A stretch of 64,000 bases of DNA, from contig JABCZJ010000012.1 of the NCBI GenBank assembly GCA_013289715.1, positions 62,001-126,000 on the forward strand. The letters run 5' to 3'. Made by a program: the position numbers and the translations under genes. Shown here one piece after another: positions 27,291 through 36,045 of this stretch. Every line of letters starts with the position of its first letter. The first letter of the stretch is position 1. The notes under the pieces were generated by a model. The model saw only the letters and a list, made by a program, of their open reading frames with translations. It ran no database searches and was not told the DNA's origin. Source of the DNA: Acidobacteriota bacterium. Lineage in GTDB: Bacteria; Acidobacteriota; Terriglobia; Acidiferrales; UBA7541.

Positions 27291-29381
27291 TCAGGTCTTC
27301 AGCAGTGGAGTCCACACTTGCATCTGAGTCGCTTCGCGATTCGCCCACGCGTAATACGGAATGAACGTGAGCGCCACCGGCTTGTTCTTCGGCGTATCCG
27401 GCGTGTACGTGGAATACAACGCTTCGTGCGCGTTTCCGAATTCCAAGCTCGCGCCCGGATGCTCCAGCACCACCACGCCGCCCAGCAAATCTGGCTTGAA
27501 CTCGCTGCGGAATTCGCCAGTCGTCTTGCGCCCCAGATCCAGCGCGACGTCGTCGAGTTTCACTCCGCTGGGTTGATCGAGTTGCTCCATGCAATACACC
27601 AGCGGACCGCGCTGCACCGCGACGCGCCCCGCATCTTCCACGACGTGGGGATTTGCCTCGATCACCTGCGGCGTCATTTCCATTTTCAGATGCACCACGT
27701 CACCCGCCGCCCACTTCCGGCTTATCGATAGATATTCACCGGGCTTCGCGCCCGCTACTGGTTTGCCATTCACCGAAACCTGCGCGCGCTCCGCCCATCC
27801 CGGAATCCGCACGTAAAACGTAAACTCCGAAGCCTCCGCCGGCGTCACGCCAATTTCGACGCTTCCATCCCACGGATAATTTGTTTTCTGCGTGATTTTC
27901 AAGCCGGTCCCGTTCTCCAAGTGCCAGGCGAGTTCCGAATTGTCGTACAGATGCACGTAGATTCCGTCTTTGCTGGTGCTGTAAAAATATCCAGGCAACG
28001 CTGCAAACGTCCGCTCCAGGTTCGGCGGGCAGCACGTCGTGTCGTACCAGGTGTTGCGAATCTTATCGCCTGTCGCAGGATCGAACGCCAACGGATTTCG
28101 ATAGCAATAAAGCGTCCCGTCCAGCGACATCCCCGAATTGATTCCGTTGTACAGCGCTCGCTCGATCACATCCGTGAATTTCGCGTCACCCGTAACCGCC
28201 AGCATTCGCCAGTTCCACATCATGTTGCCGATGGCCGCGCAGCTTTCTCCATAAGCGCGCGCATTCGGCAGTTCGTAGGCATCCCCAAAAGCCTCGCCCG
28301 CCGCGCGCGATCCCACCCCTCCGGTGACGTACATCTTGGTGCTGGTCATGTCGTTCCACAAATTGTGCAGCGTTTTCAGGTACGTCGCGTCGCCCGTCTC
28401 CATGTAATAATCCGTCGCGCCGCAACAGGCGTACATCGCACGCACCGCATGGCCTTCCAGCTTCGTGCGCGCCGTGAACGGAGTGCCGCTGTACATATAA
28501 ATCGTTCGCCGCGGTTCCAGTTGCAGCCGGTCGTCGCCCGACAAGATGTATCTCGCTAGCTCCAGTTGTCGCCTGTCGCCCGTGGTGCGATAAAGCTCGA
28601 TCAGCGCCATCTCAATTTCCGGATGCCCGGAAACAATCGGCTTCAGCGGCGGGGGCCCGTAACTCGGCAGCAGGAAATCGTCCACGAAGCGGATTCCGGC
28701 ATCGAGCATCTTGGGATCGCCCGTGCCGCGATAGAACGCAATCGCGCCCTGGAGATAGTGCCCCATGTTGTAAAGCTCGTGGCCGGTCGTCTGCGTCTGC
28801 ACCGTCATGCTCAACGCCGCCTTGTCGTCCACGTAGTAAGTGTTCAGGTAACCGTTCGCCTTTTGTGTCGCCACCACATCGTCAATAAACTTTTCGGCCG
28901 AAGCGCGCAGTGCGGGATTAGGTCCGGACTGCAACGCGAAACCCACCGCCTCTGTCCACTTATAAATGTCGGAGTCGGAATAAACCGGCCCACTTTGCGC
29001 CGCGGTGCTTTTGCCGATCAAGCGACGAAAATTGTTCATACGTCCATTCGCCTCCAGCAAATCGTGCATGCTGGGTATGCTCTTCTCCACATTGATGACT
29101 CGCCGCTTCGCCCAGAATCCGCTGTCGATCGTCACGGCATGAACCGGAATATTTTTCAACTTGGCAAAGGGAGACCGGCTGAGATTTTCGATGCCTTGAT
29201 CTTTCCACGAGGGATGGTCGAGCAGCGCAGGCGCAGACTGCTGCGTCAGGCCGTTCTCTTGATTCGAACGTCCGGCCACACCCGCAAATAGTTCTCTGGT
29301 CGACAACAAACAAGCCGCCGCACCCGCCGATACCGCCGAAGTCACAAACCGTCGCCGCGAAATATCCTCTTTCTTATTCAT
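27291..29381 (-). CDS. GH127-type beta-L-arabinofuranosidase, Tat-exported
   Basis: 696 residues of the DUF1680/GH127 family, whose founding member HypBA1 of Bifidobacterium longum releases L-arabinofuranose from beta-linked arabinose on hydroxyproline. The signal has a twin arginine (ISRRRFVTS) and a hydrophobic stretch. The helical barrel carries the family's zinc-thiolate centre: Glu and Cys in YGESCAAIG (about 377-385) and the paired Cys in DTTCCPPNLERT (about 446-457); one of these Cys is the family's nucleophile. VTGGVGS and HAVRAMYACCGATD are also typical. A beta domain follows. It leads a two-gene operon; a LacI-type operator lies upstream at 29508-29521. GH127 assignment is good; GH146 is the alternative. 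Confidence 0.85.
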   Translation of the reverse strand: MNKKEDISRRRFVTSAVSAGAAACLLSTRELFAGVAGRSNQENGLTQQSAPALLDHPSWKDQGIENLSRSPFAKLKNIPVHAVTIDSGFWAKRRVINVEKSIPSMHDLLEANGRMNNFRRLIGKSTAAQSGPVYSDSDIYKWTEAVGFALQSGPNPALRASAEKFIDDVVATQKANGYLNTYYVDDKAALSMTVQTQTTGHELYNMGHYLQGAIAFYRGTGDPKMLDAGIRFVDDFLLPSYGPPPLKPIVSGHPEIEMALIELYRTTGDRRQLELARYILSGDDRLQLEPRRTIYMYSGTPFTARTKLEGHAVRAMYACCGATDYYMETGDATYLKTLHNLWNDMTSTKMYVTGGVGSRAAGEAFGDAYELPNARAYGESCAAIGNMMWNWRMLAVTGDAKFTDVIERALYNGINSGMSLDGTLYCYRNPLAFDPATGDKIRNTWYDTTCCPPNLERTFAALPGYFYSTSKDGIYVHLYDNSELAWHLENGTGLKITQKTNYPWDGSVEIGVTPAEASEFTFYVRIPGWAERAQVSVNGKPVAGAKPGEYLSISRKWAAGDVVHLKMEMTPQVIEANPHVVEDAGRVAVQRGPLVYCMEQLDQPSGVKLDDVALDLGRKTTGEFRSEFKPDLLGGVVVLEHPGASLEFGNAHEALYSTYTPDTPKNKPVALTFIPYYAWANREATQMQVWTPLLKT

Positions 29382-29507
29382 GCCCGCCTCCCGAGATAAT
29401 TTTCATCGAAATTCGCGACCGCAGATCCCGAACTTGAACATCGCCAAGCCGTCATTTACATCCCAGCAAAGTCGCCGACCCGCAAGCGCCGAGTATATCC
29501 AAACTGC

Positions 29508-29521
29508 AGTAAACGTTTGCT
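29508..29521. promoter_or_regulatory. LacI-type operator, island copy 1
   Basis: AGTAAACGTTTGCT, a near-palindrome around the central CG typical of LacI-family sites. It lies between the divergent GH127 operon (-) and the creatininase-like gene (+). The same core occurs at 39893, 50810 and, inverted, at 58488. Confidence 0.65.
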
Positions 29522-29586
29522 CACTTTACCGATCGCGCTCATCCGTTGCGATTGGCGGGTCGTGCAACCCCACAGTATCGGCGACC

Positions 29587-29614
29587 TTGTATTGGATAAT
29601 CAATACAATATACT
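29587..29614 (+). promoter_or_regulatory. Promoter with built-in 8-bp palindrome, creatininase-like gene
   Basis: TTGTAT (29587-29592) and TATACT (29609-29614), 16 nt apart, form a sigma-70-type promoter. The arms TTGTATTG (29587-29594) and CAATACAA (29601-29608) are a perfect inverted repeat around 6 nt that fills the -35 and spacer, so a bound repressor would block the polymerase. It is distinct from the LacI-type site. The shape fits a dimeric GntR- or similar HTH-type regulator; which one is unknown. Confidence 0.6.
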
Positions 29615-29652
29615 ATCGCCGCTCGCCCACAGATTTTTCCAAGGAGAATCGC

Positions 29653-30480
29653 ATGCCATCTCGATTTCTGGTCATCGGTCTTTTCTTCCTCGCGCTGTAT
29701 CCCGCCGCTACCCACGCGCAACAACCTTCTTCACGCTCCATGGACGATCTAAACTGGCAGGAATTCCGCCAGCTCGTCCCCGCCAAAATCAAAACGGTTA
29801 TCCTGACCGTGGGCACCCTGGAGGCCCATGGATTCATCAACAACGGCGCGGATAACACCGTACCAGTCGGCCTCGCTCACTCCATCGCCGCGGACGTCAA
29901 CGCGCTCATCGCCCCGCACATTCCCTACGGCGTCACCGACATCCTCGCTCCCTATCCCGGTAGCCTGCGCATTCCCGAGGAACCCTTCCGTGTCTATGTC
30001 CGGGCCGTGCTTGTAGGCCTGGTGAACAACGGCTTCAAGAACATCATCATCCTCAACGGCCACGGTCCGCAGATCCCCATCCTCCAGCAGCTCGCGCAGG
30101 ACATTGCGCTGGAATACAAGGTCAACACGATCGTCGTGAATTGGTGGATTCTGGCGAACGATATCACGCATCAAGTTTTCGGCGAAGACGGCGGCCATGC
30201 AACGAACGATGAAACCGCGATGGTCCAAGCGATCAATCCAAAACAAGTTCATTGGGAGCTTTTTACGGGCAACGATATGGCGGAAGCTCTGCCGGTTCCG
30301 CCCGACGCATGGTCCGCGGTTCCATTTCCCGCCACCATGCTGCAGTACACGCCAGGTCAAGGCATACCAAAAGATCGCACACAAGCCAAAGCCGTTGAGT
30401 ATTACGCAAAAGTCGTGGCCAAAGTGAAAGCGCTGGTGTTGGACACGCTGAACCGGTGGGAGCTCGCGGGATTTAACTAA
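29653..30480 (+). CDS. Exported creatininase-family amidohydrolase
   Basis: A 275-residue protein beginning with a signal peptide (FLVIGLFFLALYPAATHAQQ); AAGGAGAATCGC precedes the ATG. The creatininase fold shows its metal ligands: Glu in VGTLEAHG, Asp in GADNTVPVG, His in LNGHGPQ and Glu in TNDETAMVQ. Family enzymes hydrolyse small cyclic or linear amides such as creatinine or N-formyl compounds with Zn or Mn. An exported member is unusual. Its location between arabinofuranosidase and peptidase genes suggests a role on amide products of peptide breakdown, which is inference. Its stop overlaps that of the convergent DUF885 gene. Confidence 0.75.
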   Translation: MPSRFLVIGLFFLALYPAATHAQQPSSRSMDDLNWQEFRQLVPAKIKTVILTVGTLEAHGFINNGADNTVPVGLAHSIAADVNALIAPHIPYGVTDILAPYPGSLRIPEEPFRVYVRAVLVGLVNNGFKNIIILNGHGPQIPILQQLAQDIALEYKVNTIVVNWWILANDITHQVFGEDGGHATNDETAMVQAINPKQVHWELFTGNDMAEALPVPPDAWSAVPFPATMLQYTPGQGIPKDRTQAKAVEYYAKVVAKVKALVLDTLNRWELAGFN

Positions 30481-32312
30481 TGGCTGGGTTCGGCGGAAGT
30501 TTTCTTGGCGCTCGGCGCGGCCGTTGCAGCCTGGTCCACGGTTTTCAGATCATCATCCAAGCCCAAATATTCCCAACGCAGCAAAACAATTGGCACATTG
30601 CCATTTTTCCACAAATAATCGTCGAAGGCGCGTAGATTGAAGGCATCGCCCTGCTTCAATCGCGCATCCGCCAAAAAACGCATGGTCTGAACCTTGCCAA
30701 TCTGATAGCTGATGGCCTGACCCGGCCCGACGGCGAATCCCGCGGCCTCTTCCTCCGCCGTTTTTTGATCCATAGGCACGTAATGAGCCAAGTAGTCTGC
30801 AGCCTGCCGGATCGTAAACAATTCCAGCGCCAGTTTTACATCCACTTCCACGCGCAACGCGCGCAGCCGCATGAAATTGTAAATAATCTCCCGCGAGCGC
30901 GGCGAATCGTCGAACAGCCCCGCCTGTAGCATCATTTCCTCAACGTAAAATCCCAGCCCCTCGTTCGGCCCGGAATCGTAGTAGTGGCGCCGAATCGGAT
31001 CGTCGTGCATCCGCGACCACGCCATCTGGAAATAATGTCCCGGCACGCCCTCGTGCACCATGTCCGGGCGCGGATCTTTCGCTGTCGCCAGCCAGAAATA
31101 GCCGAGAGTCGGCGCCGGCTCGTTCGCCCAACGCACGCCGGTCGCATGCAGAAAATCGTCCGATTCTCCGAAGCCGGAAAGCGCGTTCAAATATCCCGGC
31201 ATCAGGCGGATCGTGTAATGGCCGATTTCCGGCGAAACCGTCAGAATTCCCTTCTTCTCCAGCAGATTCCGAATTTCGAGTTCTTCGCGCTCGGTCGTAC
31301 GGATTTGCTCGTCAATGCTCGCAGCGATCTTCAGTTCCGGCTGTCCCTGGTTTCGCTGCTTTTCAATCTGTTCGAACGTCACTGCGCGTTCCCACTCTTG
31401 CCGGCTGATCTCCAGCAGTTGTTCCGGCGTATACGGAATCAGCGCGACGTGGCTCAGGAAAAATTCGTAGTGCGCGCGCCCCACCGCCGCATTTTCCGGC
31501 ATCTCGTGCAAATGTTCCTGCAGCCACGCGCGATAGGTCTCCAGTGCCACGATTGCTTTTTCGGTCGCCCCCCGAAATTCGGCAGAGACGTCTCCGGATT
31601 GCAACGCGCCTCGCTGCAGCATCGGCGCGACTTCGCGCTCCACCTGCAGCAATTCCGGCCGTATCTGTTGCAGCGAATCAACCGCCAGCTGCGCGAACGG
31701 ACGCGCTGCGCGCAAATTTGCTTCCCCATCACTCAAAATCTTGGGCATGTCCTGCATGCGCGTCACGATTTCGCGGGTTCGCGAAGCATCGAACGGGGGC
31801 GGCTGCACAAGCGATTCCAGCAGCGCCGTAAGCGTCTGATCGAGATAAAAAGTCGGATCGCGCACCCAGCGCCGGTTCAAGTCCAGTTCCCAACGCACTC
31901 GCGCGAGCGCCGAACCCATCAGCCGGCCGTCCACTTCTTCGCCCGTGGTCCAGCCCGTGCGGTCCAACTTCTTCCAACGCGCTTCAAATTCTTCCAGTTG
32001 CTCCCTCTGCTTCGCAATCGAGCGCGCCGACCAATCGCGCTCCCCCGCCGGATGCTCGAGCCGCGGAATATCGTCCGTCGAGAACGGTTGGTAACGCGCC
32101 CGCCAGCTCCAGAAATCCGCGGCAAACTGCTGCAGCGAGCCAGCCCGAGCCTGCATCTGCGCCTGCGGCTTGATTTCTTCGGCGCGCATCATCGCGCCAC
32201 AAAAAATCAGCAACGCCAAAACGCTGCAAAATACCACGATCGCGAAATTTGCCACCGCAGAGCGCACACCCCGCTCCCCAGCTCGTCGAACTGTAGCGCA
32301 ATCGATCGTCAC
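30477..32312 (-). CDS. Exported DUF885 family protein (metallopeptidase-like)
   Basis: 611 residues with an N-terminal membrane or signal segment (FAIVVFCSVLALLIFCGAMM). It contains the DUF885 hallmark HEGVPGHYFQ at about 415-424, an HExxxxH-like zinc site, then YDSGPNEGLGFYVEEMM, supplying the further Glu, and RLRALRVEVDVKLAL. Such proteins are believed to be zinc peptidases, though few have been assayed. It closes a three-gene minus-strand operon: small Tat protein, amidase (24-nt gap), this gene. TAG (minus) and TAA (plus) of the convergent creatininase gene overlap by 3 nt. Confidence 0.8.
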   Translation of the reverse strand: MTIDCATVRRAGERGVRSAVANFAIVVFCSVLALLIFCGAMMRAEEIKPQAQMQARAGSLQQFAADFWSWRARYQPFSTDDIPRLEHPAGERDWSARSIAKQREQLEEFEARWKKLDRTGWTTGEEVDGRLMGSALARVRWELDLNRRWVRDPTFYLDQTLTALLESLVQPPPFDASRTREIVTRMQDMPKILSDGEANLRAARPFAQLAVDSLQQIRPELLQVEREVAPMLQRGALQSGDVSAEFRGATEKAIVALETYRAWLQEHLHEMPENAAVGRAHYEFFLSHVALIPYTPEQLLEISRQEWERAVTFEQIEKQRNQGQPELKIAASIDEQIRTTEREELEIRNLLEKKGILTVSPEIGHYTIRLMPGYLNALSGFGESDDFLHATGVRWANEPAPTLGYFWLATAKDPRPDMVHEGVPGHYFQMAWSRMHDDPIRRHYYDSGPNEGLGFYVEEMMLQAGLFDDSPRSREIIYNFMRLRALRVEVDVKLALELFTIRQAADYLAHYVPMDQKTAEEEAAGFAVGPGQAISYQIGKVQTMRFLADARLKQGDAFNLRAFDDYLWKNGNVPIVLLRWEYLGLDDDLKTVDQAATAAPSAKKTSAEPSH

Positions 32313-32336
32313 GAGAACCCCTTGAAGGCCTTCATT

Positions 32337-33755
32337 CTAGCTGATTGGCGGACGCATCTTGTGCCAATCCGTGTGAGTCTGAAATAACCGTGCCGCCGCA
32401 ATCACGGCGCGATCGTCGAGCGCGCGCCCGATGAATTGCACTCCGAACGGCAGCTTATCCTTGCTCAATCCGCACGGCACGCTGATCGCCGGCAAGCCGC
32501 ACAAACTCGATACTCCGTCCGGCGCGCGTCTTTCGATCGGCTCGGCCGAATCTTCTTCAGGAGGGGCGCTCAAAGGCGCGGCCGCCGACGATTCGCCCGC
32601 CGTCGCCAGCACGTCGAACCGGTCGAATAACTTGTCCACCTGCGCCTGCAAAAAGGTTCGCACGCGCTGCACCTGCAGATAATCGCCCACCGAAAATTCC
32701 TGGCTCGCATAACCATTAATCTGTCCGACGGGATCAATCAATTCCGCGCAACGGCCCGAAGCGATCAAATCCTGAAAAGCCGAAGCGGATTCCATCAAAA
32801 TAGTCAGCTCCGCCGCCTCTTCGTAAGGCCCGACCGGCATCTCCACATCGGCAACGGTCGCGCCATTTTCCTCGAACACTTTCAAAGCTGCATCCACCGC
32901 CGATTCCAATCCAGCCTCTTGCTGGTTCCAAACATTCGTCAATCGCCCAATGCGGATCGCTTTCGCGGCGTCTCCCGCCGACGCAGAATATTCAAAATCG
33001 GAAACGCCAGCCGGCAAAGAATCGAAATCCAAAGGATCATGCCCCGCAAGCACCGAAAGCACCAACCCGCAATCATCCGCCGTGCGCGCCATCGGGCCCA
33101 GCTTATCCATCGTCCACGCAATCGCCATCGCGCCGTGCCGGCTCACGCGCCCAAAAGTCGGCCGCATCCCCGAAATTCCGCACCATGATGAAGGACAGAT
33201 AATCGACCCGCGCGTATCCGACCCGATCGCCCAAGGCGCCATCGCCGACGCCACAATCGCGCCCGAACCGCTCGACGATCCGCACGTCCAGTACTTAGTG
33301 TTCCAAGGGTTCTTGCAAGGACCCGTCAACGAGGCGTCGCCCGCGGAATATCCCAAGCCGCCGGCCAATTCGATCATCGCCGCTTTTCCGATTAGCACGG
33401 CTCCCGCGCGGTTCAGTTTCTCAATCACCGTCGCGTTGTAGCCGAACGATTGCTTCGCGAGTGGCCGCGCGCCCCATGTAGTCGGATATCCTTGCACCGC
33501 GACAAGATCCTTCGCAGCGTACGGCACTCCGTGCAAAGGTCCGCGGTACTTGCCGGAAGCTATTTCTTTCTCCGCCGCCCGCGCCTGTTGCAACGCCAGG
33601 TCTCGCGTGATCGTCGCGTAAGCATTCAATTTCGGGCCCAGCTCTTCGCTGCGCGCCAAAAAACTTTCCGTCAGTTCCACGGGCGAAAGCTTTCCGCCGC
33701 GAATCCGCTCTCCGAGCTCGCGCACCGAAAGATAGAGTGTGTCTTCGCTCAACAC
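32337..33755 (-). CDS. Amidase signature family hydrolase
   Basis: A 472-residue cytoplasmic-looking enzyme. The Ser-cisSer-Lys triad is visible: Lys82 in PYAAKDL, cis-Ser about 162 in CGSSSGSGAIVAS and nucleophile Ser about 184 in GSDTRGSIICP. The signature has SGSG and DTRGS in place of the usual SGGS and DTGGS, so substrate preference may be shifted. It hydrolyses an amide, possibly from peptide breakdown. It is not GatA: no gatB or gatC is near. The Tat protein gene precedes it by 66 nt and the DUF885 gene follows by 24 nt. Confidence 0.82.
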   Translation of the reverse strand: MLSEDTLYLSVRELGERIRGGKLSPVELTESFLARSEELGPKLNAYATITRDLALQQARAAEKEIASGKYRGPLHGVPYAAKDLVAVQGYPTTWGARPLAKQSFGYNATVIEKLNRAGAVLIGKAAMIELAGGLGYSAGDASLTGPCKNPWNTKYWTCGSSSGSGAIVASAMAPWAIGSDTRGSIICPSSWCGISGMRPTFGRVSRHGAMAIAWTMDKLGPMARTADDCGLVLSVLAGHDPLDFDSLPAGVSDFEYSASAGDAAKAIRIGRLTNVWNQQEAGLESAVDAALKVFEENGATVADVEMPVGPYEEAAELTILMESASAFQDLIASGRCAELIDPVGQINGYASQEFSVGDYLQVQRVRTFLQAQVDKLFDRFDVLATAGESSAAAPLSAPPEEDSAEPIERRAPDGVSSLCGLPAISVPCGLSKDKLPFGVQFIGRALDDRAVIAAARLFQTHTDWHKMRPPIS

Positions 33756-33821
33756 GGATTACTTCGCCCTCTTAAGCGGCGCGCGCGCCGCTCGGCCGCC
33801 GAATCGCCAGCACGCGATTCA

Positions 33822-34271
33822 TCACTCGTCATGCTTCCCGCTGGAAGGTTTCAAGACGGTCACGGGCGCGTCGCCATTCTGCAGCGTGAATATCCTGATA
33901 GGCGCCAGCATCGTTTCGTTGTAAGCCAGAATCTTGCGCAAGTGCTTCCGCTGCTCTTCCGACAATCGCGCGCCGTACTTGCGAATAATATTCGCGAGCT
34001 TCGCTTCCACGTCCCGGCTTTGCTCGGGCGTCAGCTTGGACGCCGCCGTTTCCTGCTCGGCTGACGAAATCGTCGGTGATATCTTTTCCCGGTCGCGTGA
34101 CGCAGCCCGCAGGCCTGTCGGCGAAACCGAAAGTGAGAGCGCGCCAGCTGCAGCCGTCGCCGCATCCAGCCCGAATTTGCGGCGCGAGATGCCAGCCGAT
34201 TTCATTTCGGCGGATTTCGCTTCCTTAATAGGAGCGTCTGAATTGCCAGAGCTAGAGGATGAGGTCGACAC
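33822..34271 (-). CDS. Small Tat-signal protein, unknown
   Basis: A 149-residue protein with a twin-arginine signal (GISRRKFGLDAATAAAGALS). The mature part is helical and charged (QSRDVEAKLANIIRKYGARLSEEQRKHLRKILAYNE), ending in a small hydrophilic tail. I know of no named family. Proteins of this shape precede amidase or peptidase genes in acidobacteria and may be helper subunits; this is inference. It leads the operon with the amidase and DUF885 genes. Confidence 0.6.
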   Translation of the reverse strand: MSTSSSSSGNSDAPIKEAKSAEMKSAGISRRKFGLDAATAAAGALSLSVSPTGLRAASRDREKISPTISSAEQETAASKLTPEQSRDVEAKLANIIRKYGARLSEEQRKHLRKILAYNETMLAPIRIFTLQNGDAPVTVLKPSSGKHDE

Positions 34272-34428
34272 GGAGGTATAGTCTTGTATATATTATCCAC
34301 GCGTCAAGCGATTTCATGACCAGCCCATCCTCTTCTCGCAAGCTTCTTGTCTCTATAGATTTACTTGACGCCGTGCGCGACAACCCCACACCCGTCGCGG
34401 CACGCACGCAGGAATCACAAGGACATTC

Positions 34429-35964
34429 ATGACCACTAATGCGCCCGTCACGTCCGCCAACGTCCCCGCAGCTACTCCACGAGATCCGACCTTCGCGCGC
34501 GGCCTAGGCCTGTTCGATTCGGTGATGGTCGTCGTCGGCGTAATGATCGGCTCCGGAATTTTCATCGTCTCTGCGGACATGTCGCGCCAAATCGGCAGCG
34601 CCGGATGGCTGCTCGTCGCCTGGATTTTCACGGGCGTGCTCACCATCGCCGGAGCTCTTTCCTACGGCGAGCTGGCGGCGATGATGCCCCGCGCCGGCGG
34701 CATGTATATTTACCTGCGCGAGGCATTTTCTCCGCTGTGGGGATTTCTCTACGGCTGGACGCTCTGCACCGTCATCCAGACGGGTACGATTGCAGCCGTC
34801 GCCATCGCCTTCGCGCGCTTTTCCGGCGTGCTCTTTCCGTCGGTTTCGGAATCTCATTACCTGATCCCGCCGATCCACGTTTCCAGCGGCTACGCTTTTT
34901 CGCTATCGTCCGCGCAGCTGGTCGCCATCGGAATCATCGCGCTGCTCACCTGGACCAACAGCCGTGGCCTGCAATACGGCAAAGTTGTGCAAAATGTGTT
35001 CACCGTTGGTAAGACGATCGCCCTGCTCGTCTTGATCGCGCTAGGCCTCACCCTCGGCTGGAACGCCGCTGGCGTCCACGAAAATTTCAGCAACGCCTGG
35101 ACCGCTCGCGGCGTTTCTCCACTCGCCGCTGGACTCAGCGCCACCACCGCATTCGGTCTGTTCGTAGCCATCTGCGTAGCGCAAACCGGCTCGCTTTTCT
35201 CCGCTGATTCCTGGCACGACATTACTTTCACCGCGGGAGAAGTGAAAAATCCGCGCCGCAATCTTCCGCTCTCGCTCGCCATCGGCACCGGCATCGTGAT
35301 CACGCTCTATCTGCTTGCGAACGTCGCCTACCTCGTCACGCTTCCGCTCGAAGCCATCCAACACGCCCCCTCGGATCGCGTCGCAACCGCCATGTTGCAA
35401 ACGATTTTCCCCACGCTAGGCGCCGCGCTGATGGCCGCAGCCATCATGGTCTCGACCATAGGCACCGTGAATGCGCTGACTCTTGCCGGAGCGCGAACTT
35501 ACTACGCGATGGCGCGGGACGGGTTGTTTTTTCAATCCGCCGGCACGCTGAATTCCGCGCGTGTGCCCGCCTGGGCTTTGCTCATTCAGGGCCTGTGGGC
35601 CGTGTTCCTTGTCCTGCCGCGCACATTTAATACCACCACAAAATCCTACGGCAATGTGTACAGCGATCTGCTCGATTACATTATTTCCGCCGCGTTGATT
35701 TTTTACATTCTCACCATCGCCGGCGTCTTTCGTCTGCGCATCAAGAAGCCCGATGCCGATCGCCCCTATCGCGCCTTCGGCTACCCTTGGCTACCCGCGC
35801 TTTACATCATCGGCGCGGCGGCGATCCTGATCGTGCTATTCACGTATCGCCCTGCAACTACCTGGCCGGGTTTGATAATCGTAATCCTCGGCGTACCGGT
35901 TTATTTTCTGATAGCGCGCTCCGCACAACACCGTAAAATGCCCGACGAGGAGCTGCCGCAGTAG
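34429..35964 (+). CDS. APC-family amino-acid permease
   Basis: A 511-residue inner-membrane transporter with about twelve helices. The first helix holds the APC substrate-binding turn GVMIGSGIFIV; PRAGGMYIYLREAF and GYPWLPALYIIGAA are typical. It probably imports amino acids or small peptide products by proton symport. It is divergent from the amidase operon and lies 82 nt before the proline-racemase-like gene on the same strand, so it may import hydroxyproline or proline. The gene starts at the ATG after the CAAGGACATTC leader. Confidence 0.85.
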   Translation: MTTNAPVTSANVPAATPRDPTFARGLGLFDSVMVVVGVMIGSGIFIVSADMSRQIGSAGWLLVAWIFTGVLTIAGALSYGELAAMMPRAGGMYIYLREAFSPLWGFLYGWTLCTVIQTGTIAAVAIAFARFSGVLFPSVSESHYLIPPIHVSSGYAFSLSSAQLVAIGIIALLTWTNSRGLQYGKVVQNVFTVGKTIALLVLIALGLTLGWNAAGVHENFSNAWTARGVSPLAAGLSATTAFGLFVAICVAQTGSLFSADSWHDITFTAGEVKNPRRNLPLSLAIGTGIVITLYLLANVAYLVTLPLEAIQHAPSDRVATAMLQTIFPTLGAALMAAAIMVSTIGTVNALTLAGARTYYAMARDGLFFQSAGTLNSARVPAWALLIQGLWAVFLVLPRTFNTTTKSYGNVYSDLLDYIISAALIFYILTIAGVFRLRIKKPDADRPYRAFGYPWLPALYIIGAAAILIVLFTYRPATTWPGLIIVILGVPVYFLIARSAQHRKMPDEELPQ

Positions 35965-36045
35965 CCCACCCGGTCAGCGCGCGATGAATTCGCGTGCACG
36001 AGCAGCTCATCGGGATCGTCAAACAAATTCGTTGGGGGTAATCCT

